A stretch of DNA of 64,000 nucleotides from Prevotella sp. Its GTDB lineage: Bacteria > Bacteroidota > Bacteroidia > Bacteroidales > Bacteroidaceae. Both the position numbers and the translations under genes were made by a program. Positions 44,186-52,385 of the stretch are shown in pieces. Location of the stretch: NCBI GenBank assembly GCA_016285245.1, contig JAEEQH010000014.1, positions 1-64,000 on the forward strand, given 5' to 3'. Positions within the stretch are counted from its first letter, which is position 1. Every line of letters starts with the position of its first letter. The notes beneath the pieces are model-generated. The model did no database searches. It saw only the letters and a list, made by a program, of their open reading frames with translations, and was not told where the DNA came from.

Positions 44186-45187
44186 TTAGCACTGAGCGAG
44201 CTTGCCGTCAGAACCGAGCACATTCACAATCTTGTGGATGTACATCTTCTTCATGTTCTCGCGAGCGGGCTTCAGATACTGGCGAGGATCGAAGTCTCCA
44301 GGATGCTCAGCGAGGTGCTTGCGGATGGCAGCGGTCATAGCCAGACGAGAGTCTGAGTCGATGTTGATCTTGCAGACAGCGCTCTTCGAAGCCTCACGCA
44401 GCTGCTCCTCGGGGATACCGATAGCGGCCTCGAGGTGACCACCGTACTGGTTGATGGTGTTGACCTCGTCCATAGGAACTGAAGAAGAACCGTGGAGCAC
44501 GATGGGGAATCCGGGAAGCTTCTTCTCGATCTCGTGCAGGATGTCGAATGCCAATGGCGGTGGAACGAGCACGCCGTTGACGAGTGTGCACTGCTCGGGA
44601 GTGAACTTGTGAGCACCGTGAGAGGTACCGATAGAGATAGCCAGAGAGTCGCAACCTGTGCGGGTAGAGAAGTCGATAACCTCCTCGGGCTTGGTGTAGT
44701 GAGACTCAGCAGCGCTGACCTCATCCTCAACACCGGCAAGCACGCCGAGCTCAGCCTCAACAGTTACATCGAACTGGTGAGCATAGTCAACAACCTTCTT
44801 TGCGAGAGCGATGTTCTCCTCATAAGGAAGGTGAGAACCGTCGATCATGACGCTGGAGAAGCCCATGTCGATGCAGTCCTTGCAGAGCTCGAAGCTGTCA
44901 CCGTGGTCAAGGTGCAGCACAATCTCGGGATGCTCACAGCCCAGCTCCTTGGCATAAGCCACAGCACCCTCGGCCATATAGCGGAGGATAGAAGCGTTGG
45001 CGTAGTTACGGGCACCCTTAGAAACCTGCATGATGACAGGAGACTTCGTCTCGACAGCAGCCTGAACGATAGCCTGCATCTGCTCCATGGTGTTGAAGTT
45101 GAAAGCGGGGATAGCATAGCCACCGGCTACTGCTCTCTTAAACATCTCGCGAGTGTTCACGAGACCCAAATCCTTGTAGTTTACCAT
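44186..45187 (-). CDS. fba: Class II fructose-1,6-bisphosphate aldolase
   Basis: This 333-residue zinc aldolase of glycolysis and gluconeogenesis has IPAFNFNTMEQMQAIV, the zinc and catalytic region VLHLDHGDSFELCKDCIDMG (His pair and Asp), SVMIDGSHLPYEENI, VEAELGVLAGVEDEV, LAISIGTSHGAHKF and VLHGSSSVP. It is monocistronic: own promoter, own terminator. Codon use differs from neighbours in preferring AT-ending and GAG/AAG codons typical of highly expressed genes. Confidence 0.97.
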   Translation of the reverse strand: MVNYKDLGLVNTREMFKRAVAGGYAIPAFNFNTMEQMQAIVQAAVETKSPVIMQVSKGARNYANASILRYMAEGAVAYAKELGCEHPEIVLHLDHGDSFELCKDCIDMGFSSVMIDGSHLPYEENIALAKKVVDYAHQFDVTVEAELGVLAGVEDEVSAAESHYTKPEEVIDFSTRTGCDSLAISIGTSHGAHKFTPEQCTLVNGVLVPPPLAFDILHEIEKKLPGFPIVLHGSSSVPMDEVNTINQYGGHLEAAIGIPEEQLREASKSAVCKINIDSDSRLAMTAAIRKHLAEHPGDFDPRQYLKPARENMKKMYIHKIVNVLGSDGKLAQC

Positions 45188-45250
45188 TTTGATTTACAAT
45201 TAGATGATTTACTATTTATGATTTATTGTCTGTTTCCAATTTTTCGAGCG

Positions 45251-45258
45251 CAAAGGTA
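45251..45258 (-). promoter_or_regulatory. -7 promoter element TACCTTTG of fba
   Basis: TACCTTTG on the minus strand, 63 bp before the ATG. The -33 position is occupied by a heptamer array instead of TTTG. Degenerate GATTTACAATT-type repeats fill the leader. Confidence 0.65.
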
Positions 45259-45268
45259 CAACTTTTTT

Positions 45269-45296
45269 AGTGAAGAGTGAAGAGTGAAGAGTGAAG
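45269..45296. repeat. Four perfect AGTGAAG heptamers over the fba -33 region
   Basis: AGTGAAG x4 without a mismatch, beginning 10 bp upstream of the -7 box. Confidence 0.9.
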
Positions 45297-45385
45297 AATT
45301 ATCTATCGCGTGTCATTTTTGACGTTTATTTGCAGTTAGCCCGCACGTCGGCACGGGTTTTGCAAAACGCAGTTTACAAAATTTA

Positions 45386-45420
45386 CATTAAGCATTGAGC
45401 ATTATGCATTAAGCATCAGC
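45386..45420 (-). repeat. Heptamer array carrying the feoB stop codon
   Basis: On the + strand CATTAAG, CATTGAG, CATTATG, CATTAAG, CATCAGC. The third unit contains the complement of the feoB stop (45402-45404); the last two encode the final residues LMLNA. Confidence 0.85.
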
Positions 45421-47738
45421 CCCACCTGATGGACGACGGCCGAGACGACCCACGCCACGACGGTGGTGTAGACGGCGGCGAAGGTGGCCCAGCGCCAGGA
45501 GCCCGTCTCGTGCTTGATGGCCACGATAGTGGCGATGCAGGGGAAGTAGAGCAGCACGAAGAGCAGGAAGCAGTAGGCCGTCAGCGGCGACAGACCGTCG
45601 AGTCCACCGAGCACACCCATGGTCGAGGCGACAATCTCCTTGGCACCCACGCCGCAGATGAGACTGACGTCGAGCTGCCAGTTGAAGCCTTGGAGCCAGA
45701 ACACAGGTTCGATGGCATGGCCAAGTGTGCCGATGAAGCTCTCCTCGAGCGACGGGGCGACACCCATCGTGCCGAAATACCCCAGTGCCCAAACAATGAT
45801 GCTGGCCACGAGGATGACGCCGCCCATCTTCTTCAGGTACTCCTTACCTTTCTCCCACGTGTGTCGCCCGATGGCCTTGGGCGTTGGCCAGCGGTAGGGC
45901 GGCAGTTCCATGACAAACGGTGTGTCCTCGCCCTTGATGACGAGTGATGAAAATATTTTACTCATGAAGACAGCCATGACGATACCAACGGCATAGAGCG
46001 ACAACATGACCCACGCTTGGTACTGGGCGGCAAAAAACGTGCCGGCGATCATAATGTAGATGGGCAGACGGGCCGAGCACGACATGAACGGCAAGATCAT
46101 CATCGTGATGATGCGTGAGCGGCGACTCTCGATGGTACGTGTCGCCATGACGGCAGGCACATTGCAGCCGAAACCCATGATAAGCGGGATGAACGACTTA
46201 CCATGCAGCCCCATCTTGTGCATCAGCTTGTCCATGATAAACGCGGCACGAGCCATGTAGCCAGAGTCCTCCATCAGCGAGATGAAGAAGTAGAGGATGA
46301 GGATCTGTGGCAGGAACACGATGACGGCACCCACACCGGCAATGGCACCGTCGACGACCATCGAGCGCAGCGGCCCGTCGGGCATCAGCGTCGTCAGCTT
46401 CTCCGACAGCCAGTCGACGCCCCACTCTATCCAGTCCATGGGGTACTGTCCCAGCGAGAACGTCGTCTGGAACATCACGAAAAGAATCAGAAAGAAGATG
46501 GGAAAACCTATGAAACGATTTGACAGAACGTTGTCTATCAGGTGTGTCATATGGTAGGTATCTTCCTTCGTGCCGGTCTTGTAGCCCGCCTCCTTCAAGG
46601 CACCGTTGATGAAACCGTACTTCGCATCCATGATGGCCGTCTCCGAGTCGTTGCCCGTCTCCTCCTTGACACGTGCCGAGGCGCGGTCGCGGGCTGTCGC
46701 CAGGTCACGGAACACCTGCATACGCTGTTCACCGGCCATGTGGTTGCCCAGATAGTCAAGCACCTGACTGTCGTGTTCCAGCAGTTTCAGCGACAGGTAG
46801 CGGGTGGAATAGTGCTGGCGGATGTGCTCGTCGGTCTTCAGGTACTTCTGAATCTCACTGATGCCGCCCTCGATCTCGTGACCGTAGTTGATGTGGATGT
46901 GACGGGCCTCCTTACTGGCATTCTCGTAGACCTTGATGACCGCACGGAACAGCTCCTCGACGCCCATGCCGCTCTTGAACGACGTCGGCACCATCGGCAC
47001 GCCAAACAGCGTACTGAGTGTCTGGAGGTCCACCTGGTCGCCGCGGCGTTCGAACTCGTCGTACATATTCAGCGCACAGACCATGCGGAGGTCCATGTCG
47101 ACGAGCTGCGTCGTCAGGTAGAGGTTACGCTCCAGGTTCGAGGCGTCGATGACGTTGATGACCACGTCGGGCATCTTCTCGGACAGGTGGCTGCGGACAT
47201 AGAGCTCCTCGGGCGAGTAGCACGACAGCGAGTAGGTGCCGGGCAGGTCGGTGAGACTAAACTCATAGCCGAAGAACGAGGCATGTGCCTCCGAAGCATC
47301 GACGGTGACGCCGGAGTAGTTGCCGACGTGTCCGTGGGCTCCCGAGGCGAAGTTGAACAGCGACGTCTTGCCGCAGTTGGGATTGCCGACAAGGGCAACG
47401 TTGATGTGGCGGCGCTGACGCAGGGCGGCACTACGCAACTCACTCTCTGTCAGCGGCTTTACTTCTTCCTCCACTCCACCGTCCAACTCCTGCTGCTTCA
47501 GCAGTTTGGCTTCTTCGGCAGACACCACCTCAATCATCGCTGCCTCGTCGTGACGCAGCGACACCTCGTAGCCCATGAGTTTGTACTTGACGGGGTCTTG
47601 CAGAGGGGCGTTGAGCAAGACTTCGACGGTCTTGCCACGGATAAAGCCCATCTCAATAATGCGCTTGCGGAATCCACCGTGTCCAAGGACTTTGACGATG
47701 ACGCCGCTCTCTCCTGTTTTCAGTTCTGATAGCTTCAT
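45402..47738 (-). CDS. feoB: FeoA-FeoB fusion ferrous iron transporter
   Basis: This 778-residue protein has a FeoA-like SH3 domain at 1-75 (RIIEMGFIRGKTVEVL), then the G domain with G1 GNPNCGKT (118-125), G2 VTVDASE, G3 DLPGTYSL and G4 NMYD. Two gate regions follow: FVMFQTTFSLG...CNVPAVMATRTIESRRSRI and MSCSARLPIYIMIAGTFFA with the conserved cysteine. It imports Fe2+ across the inner membrane, GTP-dependent. It is transcribed alone from its own promoter. The C-terminal five residues and the stop come from the microrepeat array. Confidence 0.97.
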   Translation of the reverse strand: MKLSELKTGESGVIVKVLGHGGFRKRIIEMGFIRGKTVEVLLNAPLQDPVKYKLMGYEVSLRHDEAAMIEVVSAEEAKLLKQQELDGGVEEEVKPLTESELRSAALRQRRHINVALVGNPNCGKTSLFNFASGAHGHVGNYSGVTVDASEAHASFFGYEFSLTDLPGTYSLSCYSPEELYVRSHLSEKMPDVVINVIDASNLERNLYLTTQLVDMDLRMVCALNMYDEFERRGDQVDLQTLSTLFGVPMVPTSFKSGMGVEELFRAVIKVYENASKEARHIHINYGHEIEGGISEIQKYLKTDEHIRQHYSTRYLSLKLLEHDSQVLDYLGNHMAGEQRMQVFRDLATARDRASARVKEETGNDSETAIMDAKYGFINGALKEAGYKTGTKEDTYHMTHLIDNVLSNRFIGFPIFFLILFVMFQTTFSLGQYPMDWIEWGVDWLSEKLTTLMPDGPLRSMVVDGAIAGVGAVIVFLPQILILYFFISLMEDSGYMARAAFIMDKLMHKMGLHGKSFIPLIMGFGCNVPAVMATRTIESRRSRIITMMILPFMSCSARLPIYIMIAGTFFAAQYQAWVMLSLYAVGIVMAVFMSKIFSSLVIKGEDTPFVMELPPYRWPTPKAIGRHTWEKGKEYLKKMGGVILVASIIVWALGYFGTMGVAPSLEESFIGTLGHAIEPVFWLQGFNWQLDVSLICGVGAKEIVASTMGVLGGLDGLSPLTAYCFLLFVLLYFPCIATIVAIKHETGSWRWATFAAVYTTVVAWVVSAVVHQVGLMLNA

Positions 47739-47767
47739 AAAAACAAAATAATTCTAAACCAGCGATG

Positions 47768-47775
47768 CAAAGGTA
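47768..47775 (-). promoter_or_regulatory. -7 promoter element TACCTTTG of feoB
   Basis: TACCTTTG, minus strand, 29 bp before the feoB ATG. No good -33 partner. Confidence 0.6.
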
Positions 47776-47850
47776 CTATTTTTTACCGCAATCTTACCCC
47801 TCAGGCACGTTAATTTCTGATAAAAGCATGGAAATTGGCAGAAAAATGAG

Positions 47851-47858
47851 TACCTTTG
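47851..47858 (+). promoter_or_regulatory. -7 promoter element TACCTTTG of the tsaB operon
   Basis: TACCTTTG, plus strand, 40 bp before tsaB, in the divergent 160-bp interval with feoB. A GTAAAAATGTAAAAAGGTAAGAAGGTAAA-type octamer array (47870-47898) fills the leader up to the ATG. Confidence 0.6.
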
Positions 47859-47898
47859 TGCCTTAAAAAGTAAAAATGTAAAAAGGTAAGAAGGTAAA

Positions 47899-48579
47899 AT
47901 GGCTTGCATACTACATATTGAGACAAGTACCGAACTCTGCTCGGTGGCCGTCAGCGAGAACGCACAGGTCATCTTCCAGCAGGAGAACCGCAACCATGCC
48001 GAGCACCTGGCATCGATGGTCGACGAGGCTCTGTCGTTTACCGACAGCCACGCCATCCCGTTCGACGCCGTCGCCGTCAGTTGCGGCCCCGGCAGCTACA
48101 CAGGTCTGCGCATCGGCGTGTCGATGGCCAAGGGCGTCTGCTATGGCCGTGACTTGAAACTGCTCTCCGTGCCTACGCTGGAGTTGATGTGTGTGCCCCT
48201 GCTGCTGGGCGAGAAGATTGAAGAGGGCGCCCTGCTCTGTCCGATGCTCGACGCCCGTCGCATGGAGGTCTATGCCGCCCTCTACGACCGTGCCCTAAGG
48301 CCTGTCCGCGAGGTGGGCGCCGACATTGTCGACCAGGACACCTACCGTGAGTGGCTCGACCGCCAGCCGGTCTACTTCTTCGGCAATGGTGCCAAGAAGT
48401 GCATGGACGTCATCAACCACCCTAACGCCCGCTACATCGACGGTGTGGAGCCGCTAGCCAAGTGGATGATGCCGCTGGCGGAGCGCCGTTTCCTGCAGGA
48501 GCAGTTCGAGGACGTGGCCTACTTCGTCCCGTTCTACCTGAAGGACTTCGTGGCGAAGATGCCGAAAAAACTTCTTTAG
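47899..48579 (+). CDS. tsaB: tRNA threonylcarbamoyladenosine biosynthesis protein TsaB
   Basis: This 226-residue pseudo-kinase partner of TsaD, in the t6A tRNA modification complex, has the actin-like fold with LHIETSTELCSVAVSE, NHAEHLASMVDEAL, VAVSCGPGSYTGLRIGVSMAKG and MLDARRMEVYAALYD. The ATG follows directly after an octamer array. It is the first gene of a seven-gene housekeeping operon. Confidence 0.96.
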   Translation: MACILHIETSTELCSVAVSENAQVIFQQENRNHAEHLASMVDEALSFTDSHAIPFDAVAVSCGPGSYTGLRIGVSMAKGVCYGRDLKLLSVPTLELMCVPLLLGEKIEEGALLCPMLDARRMEVYAALYDRALRPVREVGADIVDQDTYREWLDRQPVYFFGNGAKKCMDVINHPNARYIDGVEPLAKWMMPLAERRFLQEQFEDVAYFVPFYLKDFVAKMPKKLL

Positions 48580-48613
48580 CATTAAGCATTGAGCATTTAG
48601 CATTACGCATTTA
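48579..48613 (+). repeat. Five GCATTnn heptamers joining stop and start codons
   Basis: GCATTAA, GCATTGA, GCATTTA, GCATTAC, GCATTTA. The first G is the last base of the tsaB stop TAG; the last A is the first base of the next ATG. Confidence 0.95.
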
Positions 48614-49215
48614 TGGATATAAAAGGATTAGACTACAACACTCAGCGCGAGAAACTCATCATGCCCGAGTATGGCCGTGAGGTGCAGAAGATGGTGGAAC
48701 ACGCCATCAGCCTGCCCACGAAGCAGGAGCGCAACAAGTGTGCCCGCACCATCGTGAAGCTGATGGAGACCAAGATGCCGCAGTTGCGCGGTAGCGCCGA
48801 CTTCGAACAGACGCTCTGGGACCACCTCTACCTGATGAGCGGCCGCCAGCTGGACATCGACTGGCCCTACGACGTGTCGGAGGCCGAGAAGATTCACTCC
48901 AAGCCGCAGGCCATACCGCTGCCCCAGAACAAGATACGCCAGCGCCACTACGGCAAGCTGATGGAGGAACTTTTCGAGAAGCTGAAGCAGATGGCTCCCG
49001 GTCCGGAGCGCGACGAGCTGGTGCGCCAGGCTGCCAACCAGATGAAGCGTGACCTGGTGACGTGGGGCCATGGCTCCATGGACAACGAGAAGGTGGCCGA
49101 CGACCTCGCCCGCTATACCGACGGTGTCATCCAGCTCGACCTGAGCACGTTTAAGTTCGAGAAGGTGTCGGCACCCACCACCGAGACCGGCAAATCAAAG
49201 AAAAAGAAGAAGTAA
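48613..49215 (+). CDS. DUF4290 family protein
   Basis: This 200-residue protein has LDYNTQREKLIMPEYGREVQ at the N-terminus, QERNKCARTIVKLMETKMPQ, and WDHLYLMSGRQLDIDWPYD, which I recognise as the Bacteroidetes-specific DUF4290 pattern. It is mostly helical, cytoplasmic, and ends in a lysine run (KSKKKKK). Its function is unknown. Steady linkage to murA, 3 bp downstream, suggests a role near envelope or cell division functions, but that is inference. Confidence 0.88.
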   Translation: MDIKGLDYNTQREKLIMPEYGREVQKMVEHAISLPTKQERNKCARTIVKLMETKMPQLRGSADFEQTLWDHLYLMSGRQLDIDWPYDVSEAEKIHSKPQAIPLPQNKIRQRHYGKLMEELFEKLKQMAPGPERDELVRQAANQMKRDLVTWGHGSMDNEKVADDLARYTDGVIQLDLSTFKFEKVSAPTTETGKSKKKKK

Positions 49216-49218
49216 ACG

Positions 49219-50598
49219 ATGGCATCATTCGTCATTGAAGGCGGTCATCCGCTGAGCGGAACCATCACGCCGCAGGGCGCCAAGAACGAGGCTCTGCAGG
49301 TTATTTGTGCCACGCTGCTCACCAGCGAGCCCGTCACCATCAGCAACATCCCCAACATACGCGATGTCAACAATCTCATTCAGTTGCTACGCGATATCGG
49401 GGTGAAGGTCTCGAGGTACGAGGAAGGAGGAATGAGGAACGAGGAGAGAGGTGAGAGAAGTAAGAATACCTTTACCTTCCAGGCCGACGAGCTGAACCTT
49501 GACTATCTGGAGAGCGACGAGTTCGTACAGAAGTGTGCCGCCCTGCGCGGCTCCGTGCTGATGATTGGACCGTTGCTGGCACGCATGGGCAAAGCCGTCA
49601 TCACCAAGCCCGGTGGCGACAAGATAGGGCGCCGCCGTCTGGATACCCACTTCCTGGGTTTCGAGAAGCTGGGAGCGAAGTTCAACCGTATCGAGGGTCG
49701 TGACGTCTACGAAATCTGCGTCCCTGCGCCAGCCCGTCCCTCAGAACATTCCTGCCCCCGTCTGAAGGGCACGTATATGCTGCTCGACGAGGCGTCGGTG
49801 ACTGGAACGGCCAACATCGTCATGGCTGCCGTCTTCGCCAAGGGCACGACGACCATCTACAACGCTGCCTGCGAGCCATACCTCCAGCAGCTCTGTCACC
49901 TGCTGAACGCTATGGGTGCCCGCATCAGCGGTATCGGTTCGAACCTGCTGACCATCGTCGGCGTCGACACGCTGCATGGTGCCGACCATACCATCCTGCC
50001 CGACATGATCGAGGTGGGCTCGTTCATCGGCATGGCAGCCATGTGCGGCGACGGCATCCGCATCAAGGACGTGTCGGTGAAGAACCTAGGCATCATCCCC
50101 GACGCCTTCCGCCGTCTGGGTGTGAAAATCAAGGTGGAGGGCGACGACCTATGGATACCCCGTCAGCGCCACTACGAGATTCAGTCGTTCATCGACGGTA
50201 CCATCATGACACTCGCCGACGCACCGTGGCCAGGACTGACGCCCGACCTCCTGTCGGTGCTCATTGTCGTGGCCACACAGGCCCGCGGCTCGGTGCTATT
50301 CCACCAGAAGATGTTCGAGAGCCGTCTGTTCTTCGTCGACAAGCTCATCGACATGGGCGCCCAAATCATCCTCTGCGATCCCCATCGGGCTGTCGTCGTC
50401 GGTCACGACCGTAAGATCACCCTTCGCGGCGGCCGTATGTCGAGTCCCGACATCCGTGCCGGCATCGCCCTGCTCATCGCAGCTATGAGTGCCACCGGCA
50501 CCAGCCGCATCGACAACATCGAACAGATAGACCGTGGCTACGAGAACATTGAGGGCCGCCTCAACGCCCTCGGCGCAAAGATTACCAGAAACCCATAA
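49219..50598 (+). CDS. murA: UDP-GlcNAc 1-carboxyvinyltransferase MurA, Cys-to-Asp type
   Basis: This 459-residue enzyme performs the first committed step of peptidoglycan synthesis, transferring enolpyruvyl from PEP to UDP-GlcNAc. It has GGHPLSGTITPQGAKNEAL, LRGSVLMIGPLLARMG, the active-site loop KPGGDKIGRRRLDTH, LLDEASVTGTANIVM and RAGIALLIAAMSATG. In the loop, Asp134 stands where Escherichia coli MurA has Cys115, the residue alkylated by fosfomycin. Residues ~65-82 (SRYEEGGMRNEERGERSK) are encoded by a GAGGAAC-type array and are extra to the family. A second extra stretch (PAPARPSEHSCP) may lie near residue 172. Confidence 0.96.
   Translation: MASFVIEGGHPLSGTITPQGAKNEALQVICATLLTSEPVTISNIPNIRDVNNLIQLLRDIGVKVSRYEEGGMRNEERGERSKNTFTFQADELNLDYLESDEFVQKCAALRGSVLMIGPLLARMGKAVITKPGGDKIGRRRLDTHFLGFEKLGAKFNRIEGRDVYEICVPAPARPSEHSCPRLKGTYMLLDEASVTGTANIVMAAVFAKGTTTIYNAACEPYLQQLCHLLNAMGARISGIGSNLLTIVGVDTLHGADHTILPDMIEVGSFIGMAAMCGDGIRIKDVSVKNLGIIPDAFRRLGVKIKVEGDDLWIPRQRHYEIQSFIDGTIMTLADAPWPGLTPDLLSVLIVVATQARGSVLFHQKMFESRLFFVDKLIDMGAQIILCDPHRAVVVGHDRKITLRGGRMSSPDIRAGIALLIAAMSATGTSRIDNIEQIDRGYENIEGRLNALGAKITRNP
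49413..49459 (+). repeat. In-frame microrepeat array in murA
   Basis: GAGGTAC, GAGGAAG, GAGGAAT, GAGGAAC, GAGGAGA, GAGGTGA: heptamers starting GAGG, read as an Arg/Glu/Gly-rich loop. Confidence 0.9.
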
Positions 50599-50624
50599 CT
50601 CCCATAGGTCCCATAAGTCCCATG
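50592..50624 (+). repeat. CCCATAnnT nonamers carrying murA stop and rimM start
   Basis: CCCATAACT, CCCATAGGT, CCCATAAGT, CCCATG. The first unit holds the murA stop TAA (50596-50598) and the last holds the rimM ATG (50622-50624). Confidence 0.95.
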
Positions 50625-51131
50625 ATAAAGCCAGAAGAAGTCTACCGCATCGGCCGCCTGGGCAAGGCCCACGGCGTCAAGGGTGAGGTATCGCTACAGT
50701 TCGACGACGATGTCTTTGATCGTGTCGACGCCGACTATCTTGTCCTGGAGATCGACGGCATCCTCGTGCCTTTCTTTATCGAGGAGTACCGCTTCCGCTC
50801 CGACAACGTCGCCCTGATGAAGTTCGAGGGTATCGACAGCCAGGAACGTGCCCGCGAGCTGACTGGCTGCGACGTCTTCTTCCCCCGTGCTCTGGCCGAC
50901 GACGAGGACGACAATCCTTCTCTCTCCATGCTCGTAAGCTTCGACATTGTCGAAGCACACAAAGGGATTAAGGTGGGCCGCATCGCCGCCATCGATGACT
51001 CGACCGTCAACCTGCTCTTCGAATTGGAGGACGGCACGCTCATCCCCGCCAACGACGACCTGATTACCGACATCGACATGGCCAAGAAGCAAATCACGAT
51101 GAACATCCCCAAGGGACTGTTGGAATTGTAA
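50622..51131 (+). CDS. rimM: Ribosome maturation factor RimM
   Basis: This 169-residue protein assists 16S rRNA processing and 30S head assembly. It has an N-terminal barrel (YRIGRLGKAHGVKGEVSLQFDD), the linker motif RARELTGCDVFFPR, and a PRC-barrel at ~95-169 (GRIAAIDDSTVNLLFELE, TLIPANDDLITDID). In this genome it sits between murA and dxr, joined by two microrepeat junctions. Confidence 0.96.
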   Translation: MIKPEEVYRIGRLGKAHGVKGEVSLQFDDDVFDRVDADYLVLEIDGILVPFFIEEYRFRSDNVALMKFEGIDSQERARELTGCDVFFPRALADDEDDNPSLSMLVSFDIVEAHKGIKVGRIAAIDDSTVNLLFELEDGTLIPANDDLITDIDMAKKQITMNIPKGLLEL

Positions 51132-51167
51132 AATAGTGAAATAGTGAAATCGTCAAATAGTCAAATG
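51131..51167 (+). repeat. AAATAGTG octamers carrying dxr start
   Basis: AAATAGTG, AAATAGTG, AAATCGTC, AAATAGTC, AAATG. It starts at the last base of the rimM stop and ends with the dxr ATG (51165-51167). Confidence 0.95.
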
Positions 51168-52322
51168 AAAAAACAGATAGCCATCCTCGGCTCCACAGGG
51201 TCTATAGGCACCCAGGCGCTGGAAGTCATCGAGGAGCACGCCGACCTCTATGAGGTCTACTGCCTGACGGCCAACAACAAGGTGGAACTGCTGGCAGAGC
51301 AGGCTCATAAATTCAAGCCTGCCGCTGTGGTCATCGCCAACGAGCAGCGTTACGACGAGCTGCGCCGATTGATGGACGACCTGCCCGACGTGAAGGTGTA
51401 TGCCGGTGCACAGGCCCTCGACGAGATTGTCGAGGCCGGTCCCATCGACATGGTGCTCACCGCCATGGTGGGCTTCGCCGGACTGTCGCCTACCATCCAC
51501 GCCATCAAGGCCCGCAAGGCTATCGCCCTGGCCAACAAGGAGACGCTTGTCGTCGCCGGCGAGCTGATTCTCCAGCTGGCACAGCAGTACCACACGCCCA
51601 TCCTACCCGTCGATAGCGAGCACTCTGCCATCTTCCAGTCCTTGGTTGGAGAGGATCAAAACCCCATTGAAAAAATTCTGCTGACGGCCTCCGGCGGTCC
51701 GTTCCGTCTGAAGACGATGGACGAGATAGCCCACGTGACGAAGGCCGACGCCCTGCGCCACCCGACGTGGGACATGGGCGCAAAGATCACCATCGATTCC
51801 GCATCAATGATGAACAAGGGCTTTGAGGTCATCGAGGCGAAGTGGCTCTTCGGCGTCGACGCCAAGCAGATTCAGGTGTTGGTCCATCCGCAGTCGATCG
51901 TTCACTCGGCCGTGCAGTTCCAGGACGGTAGCGTGAAGGCACAACTCGGTGTGCCCGATATGCGACTGCCCATCCAGTACGCCTTCTCGTTCCCCCGTAG
52001 GTTGCCACTCAGTGGCGACAGACTTGACCTGTTTGCCGCCCAGCACCTGGATTTCTTCGAGCCCGACTTGGAAAAATTCCGCTGTCTGGCCATGGCCTAT
52101 GAGGCGCTGGCTCGCGGCGGTAACATGCCGTGTATCGTCAACGCCGCCAACGAGATTGTGAACCGTGCCTTCCTTGAGGACCGCTGCGGCTTCCTCCAGA
52201 TGGGCGACGTCATCGCCGAGACCATGCAGCGTGCCACGTTCGACAAGAACCCCGACTACGACATCTACGTCAAGACCGACGCCGAGGCCCGTCGCATCGC
52301 AGCGGAATTGTTGAAAAGGTAA
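51165..52322 (+). CDS. dxr: 1-deoxy-D-xylulose 5-phosphate reductoisomerase
   Basis: This 385-residue enzyme converts DXP to MEP, the second step of the non-mevalonate isoprenoid pathway. It has NADPH motif GSTGSIGTQAL, ANKETLVVAG, the metal and substrate loop PVDSEHSAIFQSL, TASGGPFR, HPTWDMGAKITIDSASMMNKG and VHPQSIVHSAVQF. The start at 51165 is chosen over a GTG at 51144, because it begins at the conserved MKKQIAILGSTG. The stop codon lies in the next microrepeat array. Confidence 0.97.
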   Translation: MKKQIAILGSTGSIGTQALEVIEEHADLYEVYCLTANNKVELLAEQAHKFKPAAVVIANEQRYDELRRLMDDLPDVKVYAGAQALDEIVEAGPIDMVLTAMVGFAGLSPTIHAIKARKAIALANKETLVVAGELILQLAQQYHTPILPVDSEHSAIFQSLVGEDQNPIEKILLTASGGPFRLKTMDEIAHVTKADALRHPTWDMGAKITIDSASMMNKGFEVIEAKWLFGVDAKQIQVLVHPQSIVHSAVQFQDGSVKAQLGVPDMRLPIQYAFSFPRRLPLSGDRLDLFAAQHLDFFEPDLEKFRCLAMAYEALARGGNMPCIVNAANEIVNRAFLEDRCGFLQMGDVIAETMQRATFDKNPDYDIYVKTDAEARRIAAELLKR

Positions 52323-52385
52323 AAAGGTAAAATGGTAAAAAGATAAAAAAGTAAATCGAAAATTGCTAAATCGTAAATCAATAAG
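52314..52385 (+). repeat. AAAAAGGT octamers between dxr and rseP
   Basis: AAAAGGT, AAAAAGGT, AAAATGGT, AAAAAGAT, AAAAAAGT, then a second degenerate part with AAATCG/TAAATC. The dxr stop (52320-52322) spans the first and second units. Confidence 0.9.

Noticed and set aside
45301..45385. Possible regulatory RNA or terminator between feoB and fba
   Set aside because: Only short imperfect pairings (CCCG/CGGG, GTTTTGCAAAAC) are visible and no T-run follows; too weak to call.
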